Source of the DNA: Arcicella rigui
GTDB lineage: Bacteria > Bacteroidota > Bacteroidia > Cytophagales > Spirosomataceae
NCBI RefSeq assembly: GCF_034929435.1
Contig: NZ_JAYFUM010000022.1
Coordinates: 76,902 to 140,901 of the forward strand
Direction of reading: 5' to 3'
DNA length: 64,000 nt
Shown here in pieces: positions 24,112 through 30,641 of this stretch. Under the pieces are notes generated by a model. The model was not told the origin of the DNA. It saw nothing but the letters and a program-made list of their open reading frames with translations, and made no database searches. Within the stretch, counting starts at the first letter, position 1. The number at the start of each line of letters is the position of its first letter. Position numbers and translations under genes: made by a program.

Positions 24112-25071
24112 TTATTCCGAAATCTCAATTCCCAAATCCGAAATCGTTTTTCTGCTTCTCAGCAAAGCACGCATGGGTTCACGGGTTTGGCGATTACTCA
24201 CAATTGCCCAGCCATCATAATTAATTTCTTTGAGCGTTTGGCAGAATCCGCTCAAATCAACCTTTCCTAAACCTACATCTTTAAAAACCTGCGTAGCACG
24301 GTGTTGTGGATATTCGGGCAAAGGTGTTTTCCAGGTTTCATTATCATCCATAAATGCTGTGTCGGTTAGATAAATTGAACCAATTTTACTGGCATTATTT
24401 TTTAATAATTCAGTTGAATTTTGACCTGCAATACTCAAATTTGCCGAATCAATATTAAAATGAATTGAATCATCTAATTGCGACAGAAACGTTTGGTAAT
24501 CTTGGCTACGAAGCACACTCCAGTACTCATTTCTAAGCGAAATTTTGATGTCTTTTTCTTGGGCAATTGTTGCAAAACCATTGATTAACTGAATGGTACG
24601 GTTCATAAAATCGCCCTCCCAATTTGGGTTTTTGCCATGATAATGCTGTACCAAACCATAAGGCGGCGTGGGAGTAATGGCTATGTAGTCGCAACCCAAC
24701 TCGGCGGCATAACGGATGGCTTCCCCTCCGAAATAGCCAGAAGCTCCAAAGTAAAAATCAAGGTTTTCGTTACGCATAAAAATGGTAGGATTGAAATGAA
24801 TCCCTGCCACTTTTTCGATGCCGTTTGCTTGCAAATGAGTCACAAATTTGGCAACTGTTTCAAATTTTACTTCGATACAATACTTGGTAAAAGGCACACC
24901 CGAGCCACCTCTGAAAATCCAGAAGGGGTCAAACGGAATCTCAACAGCCCTAAAACCTGCTGTGGCTATCATGGGGTATAGCTCATCCCAATAATACTTG
25001 CTTTCGTAGCGATTACGGTTGGGTTCTTGGTGATGAACATTCACCATATCAAGGCTTATTCCTATTTTCAT
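24112..25071 (-). CDS. TIM-barrel isomerase-like protein lacking two metal ligands
   Basis: 319 residues, same fold as its neighbour. It keeps Glu182 (SLRNEYW) and Asp208 (FNIDSANLS), but where relatives have His-Leu-Lys-Asp it has Tyr234-Leu-Thr-Asp, and where they have the final Glu (VETD) it has Ser292 (VSNR). The metal site is therefore probably lost or rebuilt, so it may be a non-catalytic partner or use another mechanism. The last ~10 residues (SDLGIEISE) are coded by a 7-bp repeat. It begins 94 bp after the NTF2-like gene across a heptamer cluster. Family firm, function unknown. Confidence 0.75.
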   Translation of the reverse strand: MKIGISLDMVNVHHQEPNRNRYESKYYWDELYPMIATAGFRAVEIPFDPFWIFRGGSGVPFTKYCIEVKFETVAKFVTHLQANGIEKVAGIHFNPTIFMRNENLDFYFGASGYFGGEAIRYAAELGCDYIAITPTPPYGLVQHYHGKNPNWEGDFMNRTIQLINGFATIAQEKDIKISLRNEYWSVLRSQDYQTFLSQLDDSIHFNIDSANLSIAGQNSTELLKNNASKIGSIYLTDTAFMDDNETWKTPLPEYPQHRATQVFKDVGLGKVDLSGFCQTLKEINYDGWAIVSNRQTREPMRALLRSRKTISDLGIEISE

Positions 25072-25082
25072 TTATTTTCTAT

Positions 25083-25165
25083 TTATTGAGGAGTTGAAGA
25101 GTTGAGCATTTAATTGCATTTTATTCTTCAAATCTTCAAATTCTCATACCTTCAAATCTTCCATT
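25083..25165. repeat. 7-bp-period repeat cluster (GAGGAGT / CAAATCT types)
   Basis: Left half GAGGAGT-TGAAGAG-TTGAGCA and right half TTCTTCA-AATCTTC-AAATTCT-like words, opposite in strand sense, which could pair. No ORF. Confidence 0.6.
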
Positions 25166-25921
25166 TTAATAAAAGCTTCCATCATGGCTGGCATAGGGCT
25201 TTGGTGGCTCGGGTACTAGCGTTTGGATGGTATCTGGACGATAAGGCGAATACGGATTTTTGACAGGCAACTCGGCTGGTGGCATAAAAACGGGCTTGCC
25301 GTCGTCGCCGAAATACATCAAATCCAAGTCGAATGCAAAGGTGTTTTTCTCGGCAAAACTTATCCAGTTTTCTTCAAAAGGAGCTCTGCTCAACTCAAAA
25401 CAGCGAAATTTCCAGATTTTCCATTCGCCATCTTGTTTCAAAAAATCAACGGCATACTTACACCAAACCCAGTGTGCCCATACTTTTTTGCCCTGTACTT
25501 CTTGCGGAGAAAACATAAAATCGGGCATTTTGGCGGCTTCCTCTTTCGTACTCAATCCCGATTCACAACCAGCCATAATCCAAACACCTTTGGCGGTTTC
25601 GCCATCGCCTGCTACTTCTATCACTGGCGTAGTGGTATAGTGTAAAATCAGCTTTCCAACAGGGGTGGGGCGGTCTTGATGGTAGCGAATTACGCTCTCA
25701 TAGGTGCTGTAAATTCCTGCATTGGTGTATTGTGCATGAATGCCTTCAGTACCTTCTTTTACCCACATCGGAATGATATGATGGTCTTGAAAAGCATTGT
25801 GGTAATACATATACCGATTAAACAAATTTTCAACTTCTCCTCGGTCATTGGCTCGGTTAGCAATTTTACGTAAAGCACTTATTTCTTCACGCAAGGCTTG
25901 CATTTCTTGTTCTATATTCAT
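25166..25921 (-). CDS. NTF2-like (SnoaL-type) protein
   Basis: 251 residues. An N-terminal coiled helix (EQEMQALREEISALRKIANR) precedes an NTF2-like cone fold (ENLFNRYMYYHNAFQDHHIIPMW, then HYTTTPVIEVAGDGETAKGVW, then WKIWKFRCFELSRAPFEENW), with a Pro-rich C-terminal tail (YSPYRPDTIQTLVPEPPKPYA). NTF2-like proteins bind hydrophobic, often aromatic, ligands and include dehydratases and isomerases. Here it sits in frame order directly after the second beta subunit (12 bp), which fits a role on the aglycone half of a glycoside. No signal peptide. Specific reaction unknown. Confidence 0.75.
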   Translation of the reverse strand: MNIEQEMQALREEISALRKIANRANDRGEVENLFNRYMYYHNAFQDHHIIPMWVKEGTEGIHAQYTNAGIYSTYESVIRYHQDRPTPVGKLILHYTTTPVIEVAGDGETAKGVWIMAGCESGLSTKEEAAKMPDFMFSPQEVQGKKVWAHWVWCKYAVDFLKQDGEWKIWKFRCFELSRAPFEENWISFAEKNTFAFDLDLMYFGDDGKPVFMPPAELPVKNPYSPYRPDTIQTLVPEPPKPYASHDGSFY

Positions 25922-25933
25922 TTGCGTTAAGTT

Positions 25934-26308
25934 TTAGGTAAAATTTACTTTCTTCTCGAAAACTCTGATACTCGGAAAAGGCATATAGCCAATTCGGAGG
26001 TTGATTTTTAGTCCAATGGTGTGTTCACCTGCGGACAAATCACCTGCTTTAGCCACCGAAAGGGTCGCTACTTCGCCCATTTCCCAGCGGTCATCCGTTT
26101 CATTTTCTCGTTGTTCAAGGTTATAGGTATTGCCATGAACCGTGATAGCTACATCGCTTTGTGGCAAAGTTTCGCCATCTAAAGAAACTTCAATTTCTTC
26201 GACCATCGAAAGCGAAACACCTCTGTAATAAGGCAATCTTGCTCCTATTTCAAAGCCTTTTTCGGTCTTTTTTGCCTTTTCTGGCACAATCATATATTTT
26301 TCGTACAT
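25934..26308 (-). CDS. DUF6379 protein, candidate C-glycoside deglycosidase beta subunit (pair 2)
   Basis: 124 residues, paralogue of 22640-23035 with the same order of strands (PYYRGVSLSMVEEIEVSLDG, VAITVHGNTYNLEQ, VATLSVAKAGDLSAGEHTI). It follows its alpha-type partner (26389) by 80 bp on the same strand and is followed 12 bp later by the NTF2-like gene, the classical alpha-beta gene order. The two beta proteins are quite diverged, so the two pairs probably act on different substrates. Confidence 0.75.
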   Translation of the reverse strand: MYEKYMIVPEKAKKTEKGFEIGARLPYYRGVSLSMVEEIEVSLDGETLPQSDVAITVHGNTYNLEQRENETDDRWEMGEVATLSVAKAGDLSAGEHTIGLKINLRIGYMPFPSIRVFEKKVNFT

Positions 26309-26309
26309 A

Positions 26310-26388
26310 ATTCTATTTTGGATTTATGATTTGGGATTGGGGATTTTTCCTTTTCCAAAATCTTATAAACATTATTTTCATCTTTGGA
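26310..26388. repeat. 7-bp-period repeat (GGATTTA type) between alpha and beta genes
   Basis: Words TGGATTT, ATGATTT, GGGATTG, GGGATTT upstream of the beta start, and AAATCCC (26391 on) in the opposite sense, overlapping the 3' end of the alpha gene. Confidence 0.6.
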
Positions 26389-27375
26389 TTAAATCCCACA
26401 TCCCAAATGCTTCAACATTTCTTGGTGTCTTCGTACTTGTTCTACGCTATCGACCTCATAAATATCTTGGATATGGCGATTGCCTTCGTATTCGGTAGCG
26501 ATGTAGCCATTGTAGCCATGTTTTTGTAATACGGCAACTACTTCATTGTAGGGAATACTGTACTCTGTGCAATCTTCCAACATCTCTAAACACTTGCCAT
26601 GAATGTGTATAATTCTGTCGATATGCGGCACTAAACTGAGCGGATTGACAAAAGGTGTATGGCGTGAAAGCTCTGCTACGGCCATATCTATACGTCTATT
26701 ACTCATCTTAGATACTTCGTAAACCGTGTATTCTGCCATTACGCCTTTTTCGTGTTGTTCGCAAACGTATTTGGCTATTTCGGGGTCAGCACCGTTGCGA
26801 ATCATTCGCTCTACTTGCACACGAGGCAGGCGTTGGGTAAAACCACCCATATCAGGAATAAAGCCAAAGTGTTTTGTACCTGTGCGTTCCATCACTTCCC
26901 AGTGGCGTAACATCCATGCACTATTGATATTCCAAGGTGCGTGTACCTCGATGCCCAATTTGATGTCGTGGTCTTCGGCAAAAGGTAATACTTTTTCAAT
27001 AATCTGCGGCGTAGTATTCACAATCACACGAATGATTTTGAACCCCAAGGCTTTGGCAAAAAGTATGTCTTTTTTGAAAGACTCAACCGCTTCTTCGTCT
27101 GACCAGTAATGACCTTTTTTCTTGTTATAATCTAAAAACATATCGTGGGCAACAGGCGTAACCTTGTACTTATCCATCCACCCAAACCATTGCTCAATGA
27201 ATGCTTCTGATGGAATTTTCGGACAGCCCGGCACACTTTGTTCACCTACAATTTCAATTCCCGTTGCACCCGTAGCCGCAGCCGCAGCGATGCAATCTTC
27301 AAGGCTCATTTTTTTTAGGAAATATTCTTCCTGATAGCTGTAGAGGCTTACAGCACGTTTGATATTTAAAGACAT
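26389..27375 (-). CDS. sugar isomerase-like TIM barrel, candidate C-glycoside deglycosidase alpha subunit (pair 2)
   Basis: 328 residues. Ligand candidates Glu143 (LGIEVHAPWN), Asp175 (GFIPDMGG), His257 or His259 (IIHIHGKCLE) and Glu295 (YIATEYEGNR), the same pattern as the alpha protein at 21258. It pairs with the DUF6379 gene 80 bp downstream. A truncated copy of its first ~40 codons lies at 29247-29378, on the far side of the GH35 gene. Cytoplasmic. Whether the enzyme cleaves C-glycosides or another keto-glycoside is inference from family and context. Confidence 0.75.
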   Translation of the reverse strand: MSLNIKRAVSLYSYQEEYFLKKMSLEDCIAAAAATGATGIEIVGEQSVPGCPKIPSEAFIEQWFGWMDKYKVTPVAHDMFLDYNKKKGHYWSDEEAVESFKKDILFAKALGFKIIRVIVNTTPQIIEKVLPFAEDHDIKLGIEVHAPWNINSAWMLRHWEVMERTGTKHFGFIPDMGGFTQRLPRVQVERMIRNGADPEIAKYVCEQHEKGVMAEYTVYEVSKMSNRRIDMAVAELSRHTPFVNPLSLVPHIDRIIHIHGKCLEMLEDCTEYSIPYNEVVAVLQKHGYNGYIATEYEGNRHIQDIYEVDSVEQVRRHQEMLKHLGCGI

Positions 27376-27465
27376 ATATTATGGTTATTGAATATTTAAA
27401 AAAAGAAAATTTAATTAAGGTTTTCTAAATAGAAAAATGCATTATCATGATAGTTAAAATTCTAA

Positions 27466-29238
27466 TTATTTATATCTGAAAACCTTAAAACGTATAACTT
27501 TAAACTCTTCGGTTGCTGGAAACGCAACCGCTGCCATACTTGGGTCTTTTTTAAAGCCAAAACCAGCATCTCCGCCCATACTCGTAAAAGATTCATCACC
27601 GTTGAGCCTACGAGTTACTTTCCAAATGTCATTTTCAAAATAGCCTTCTTCCATCACTTCAATGTCCAAAAATGGCATGGCAGGATTGGGCGTTTTTGCT
27701 TTTAGTTCAATATTGAAGTATTTTCCAATAAGAATAAATTCATCTTTACCAATGTTAATGAGTATTCCACCGGCTACCTCTGGCTTTGGGTCTTTTGAAG
27801 GAAAACCCGCAAAAACCAAATTAAAATCAATAATTGTTTTGCCAATATTGGCTTGAATGGAATAATCGCCTAAGTCGAAATTGTGGATAGGCTTATTTTT
27901 ATCCAATAATATTCCTGCCATTTTATCAGTACTTTGATACTTCAAAATAACATCTTTAACCTTTGAAAGTGCCTTGTAAGCAGGCGTAAATGGGTCTTCT
28001 TCTGGTGTCATATCATCAATGCCAAAAGGTGAGAAACCTATTATTTCTTGATTTCCGAATGCATACATGGCTTCAAAAGTAGCCGTACTGTTATGTCCAA
28101 TTTCAGGAATAAAAACGGCATTACCATCTCTTCTATAAGTTTCTATTACAGCATTGGCATCGGGAATATAAATATCTGGGGCAATCAAATCAATGGCAGG
28201 AGCTGCCAATCTCCAAATATCTAAGGTATGCGGTACTGGCCCACCACTTGGGTATTTGCCAGGATAGCCCAATTTTGGCTGTTTTATCCAAGCATTAACG
28301 TACATAGGAATCGGATATTCTGATTTTCCTGCCTCGGCCACCGCACCCATAAAACGAGCGTAGTGATAGGCACTGAATAACTCTTCGGTCAAGAAACTTA
28401 AATTTTTCCAGTTGGTGGTAGTAGTATCACTTTTACCGAAGACTTCTTCCCAAATACCTTTTGTTTTACTGCCATTTGCTTTCCATATTTTCTCTAACTC
28501 TGGCTGTAATTTATTGTTTTTTAGGTAGTTGAGTACTTCTGTTGGCACTTGCGATTGGTACAATTTATCGGCTGTATAATCACGGGGTGTGTAAAATAAA
28601 CCCACCTCATTTTCGATTTGAGCCATGATAACAGTTTGCTCCTTTTGGTCAAACTCTTTGATGTGTTTCATCAAAGCTTTGAACGCACGTGCATCTGCTT
28701 TCATTGTTTCTTCACCAAAAGCAGAAAGGATTTGAAGATTTTTTCCGTTTTTATCCTTGGCATAAGGGTATTTATCCGAATCATGTTTTACCCAACTTGG
28801 CACATAAGTAGAATAGCCATTTTTCCATGTGCCAAACCACAATATGACCAATTTTAGATTTTGCTTTCGAATGCCAACAATCATACTATCCACTAAAGAA
28901 AAATCGAATTCTCCTTCCGTAGGCTCTATCAACTCCCAATAAACAGGTGCCACGACCGTATTGAGATTTTTCTTTTTCAGTTGTTCCCAGATTGGACGCA
29001 TGTAGTTCGCATTTGAAGAAGACGAATTATGTAATTCTCCGCCCAAAATCAAAAAAGGCTTTTCATTCACAATAAGTTGTTTTGAATTTCCTTTTTTTTG
29101 CAAATGAGGAATCATATTATTGTTACGCCCCACCTCGTCTAAACGGTCTTTCTTTGTCGGCATTTGGGCATTTAGCCCGCTAACAATTAAGATAAAGCCC
29201 ATTATCGTTATGAATAATCTATTCTTCATTTTCAGCAT
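27466..29238 (-). CDS. GH35-like beta-galactosidase with DUF5597, secreted
   Basis: 590 residues with a signal peptide (MKNRLFITIMGFILIVSGLNAQ; a start at 29229 is equally possible). A clan GH-A barrel is seen: FLILGGELHNSSSS near the start, MAQIENEVG with acid/base candidate Glu211 after Asn210, and FIPEIGH with nucleophile candidate Glu379. The C-terminal third (about 440-590) fits DUF5597, the usual partner of this GH35 subgroup. It should act in the periplasm or at the surface, removing beta-linked galactose or another sugar from the imported compound. It is flanked by a truncated barrel gene and the intact one. Confidence 0.85.
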   Translation of the reverse strand: MLKMKNRLFITIMGFILIVSGLNAQMPTKKDRLDEVGRNNNMIPHLQKKGNSKQLIVNEKPFLILGGELHNSSSSNANYMRPIWEQLKKKNLNTVVAPVYWELIEPTEGEFDFSLVDSMIVGIRKQNLKLVILWFGTWKNGYSTYVPSWVKHDSDKYPYAKDKNGKNLQILSAFGEETMKADARAFKALMKHIKEFDQKEQTVIMAQIENEVGLFYTPRDYTADKLYQSQVPTEVLNYLKNNKLQPELEKIWKANGSKTKGIWEEVFGKSDTTTTNWKNLSFLTEELFSAYHYARFMGAVAEAGKSEYPIPMYVNAWIKQPKLGYPGKYPSGGPVPHTLDIWRLAAPAIDLIAPDIYIPDANAVIETYRRDGNAVFIPEIGHNSTATFEAMYAFGNQEIIGFSPFGIDDMTPEEDPFTPAYKALSKVKDVILKYQSTDKMAGILLDKNKPIHNFDLGDYSIQANIGKTIIDFNLVFAGFPSKDPKPEVAGGILINIGKDEFILIGKYFNIELKAKTPNPAMPFLDIEVMEEGYFENDIWKVTRRLNGDESFTSMGGDAGFGFKKDPSMAAVAFPATEEFKVIRFKVFRYK

Positions 29239-29246
29239 TAGTTAGA

Positions 29247-29378
29247 TTAAAATTGACATACGAATTCGCTGCCAGTTGCTACAGTTACCACTCCACTGTC
29301 GTCAAGATTCCTTTTTTTTAGGAAAAACTCTTCCTGGTAGCTACAAAGACTTACAGCACGTTTGATATTTGAACTCAT
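29247..29378 (-). pseudogene. truncated 5' copy of the alpha-type barrel gene
   Basis: A 43-codon ORF too short for usual gene calling. Its translation starts MSSNIKRAVSLCSYQEEFF and continues with LKK, against MSLNIKRAVSLYSYQEEYF then LKK in the protein at 26389-27375. After about 28 residues the match fades (LDDSG... against LEDCI...), with a VATG/AATG trace, and a stop follows. It lies between the MFS gene and the GH35 gene, 31 and 8 bp from them. It is a remnant of a duplicated or displaced alpha gene; translation is possible but a function is unlikely. Confidence 0.8.
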
Positions 29379-29409
29379 TATTATATAACTGATTTTTACC
29401 TACAAAGAA

Positions 29410-30579
29410 TTATTCTTTATCGAAAATGAAATTAAGTACGACCATCACCAAACAAACGACTCCAAAGATGACGAAGGCTTTTAATATATCGCCCGAAAGA
29501 CTTCTGACCGAACCCACAATAAACGGCGATGTGGAAAGGCCTAAGAAAAATCCACTACTCCACACACCCATGCCACGACCACGGTATTCGACAGGCACCG
29601 AACGCAAACCATAGGCAATCAGTACGGGAATTGCCATACCACAACCTGTTTGTTGAATAATGGCACTTATCATGGCCGAAGTTAAGTCGGTAGAAATACC
29701 AACTCCGATTAAGCCAATACCGATAAGTGTAAACATAATTCCAAACTGAATTCGATTACTTTTAGTACCCAATAACTTAAACATAACCGCCCCAAGTGGT
29801 AGCATAAGGCTTGCCACTGCCGTGATTTTACCCACTTCTTTAGGGTCGTTGATACCTATTTTATCTAAGGCTAAAGAAAAATGTAAGGTATAAACATAGT
29901 AGAGAACCGAAGCAATGAAAGTTGTGAAGAAAACTTTGACTAAAGATTTCTTCGAAAATTGAAGCGAACCATTTTGAACATTGGCAAGCGATGAGGCTTT
30001 CTCAGTAGGCTCATAGATAAAGAAAAACGCACCAATGGGAATAAGAAGCGTAATGGCATATAACAAAAACGGATATTGCCAACCCACCGTAGCGAGTTGC
30101 CCGCTGCTATTGATAACAAAGAAACCAAATACAGGCCCAATGATGCTTTGAATCATCAACCACGTATTTCGGCGGCTTTGCTCAAAATAATCGCCTAAAA
30201 GTATATTGGCAATGGTAAGGATAAATGCTTCACCAATACCCAAAATGAGCCTTCCTGCAATTAATGCACTGAAACTTTCTACAAAAAAGGGCAAAACACC
30301 ACCGATTCCGTAAAGAATTGAGAAAATAATGAGCAATTTTCTACGACCGATTTTATCGGCCAAAAATCCTGCATACGGCGAAAACAAAGCCACACACAAA
30401 CCAGGGGCAGAAATCACGAACGGAGCCAACGTTTCGATATAAGGAACATCTTTGAAATGATTACGAAGTGTGGGCACGACGGGCATAAGTGTAATTACGG
30501 CCATCATGGGTAAAATACTAACCAAAGCAATGATGATTCCTTGTGGTATTCCTGCGGTTCGGTTTTGGGCGTTTGACAT
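29410..30579 (-). CDS. MFS transporter
   Basis: 389 residues from the ATG at 30579 (MSNAQNRTAG); the TTG four codons earlier is not preferred. Twelve hydrophobic segments are seen; the loop between helices 2 and 3 carries GFLADKIGRRK, the MFS signature. This is the inner-membrane importer expected for a sugar or glycoside taken up through the TonB receptor 62 bp upstream. The last residues are charged (FDKE). Substrate cannot be read from the sequence; context suggests an aryl glycoside or its sugar. Confidence 0.9.
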   Translation of the reverse strand: MSNAQNRTAGIPQGIIIALVSILPMMAVITLMPVVPTLRNHFKDVPYIETLAPFVISAPGLCVALFSPYAGFLADKIGRRKLLIIFSILYGIGGVLPFFVESFSALIAGRLILGIGEAFILTIANILLGDYFEQSRRNTWLMIQSIIGPVFGFFVINSSGQLATVGWQYPFLLYAITLLIPIGAFFFIYEPTEKASSLANVQNGSLQFSKKSLVKVFFTTFIASVLYYVYTLHFSLALDKIGINDPKEVGKITAVASLMLPLGAVMFKLLGTKSNRIQFGIMFTLIGIGLIGVGISTDLTSAMISAIIQQTGCGMAIPVLIAYGLRSVPVEYRGRGMGVWSSGFFLGLSTSPFIVGSVRSLSGDILKAFVIFGVVCLVMVVLNFIFDKE

Positions 30580-30641
30580 TGTTTTTATCAATTAAGGTTG
30601 TTTATTAATGGGGAGAAGCATAAACTTCTCCCCTATTTTTA

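Noticed and set aside
25223..25645. 140- and 126-codon plus-strand ORFs
   Set aside because: Both are antisense shadows of the NTF2-like gene.
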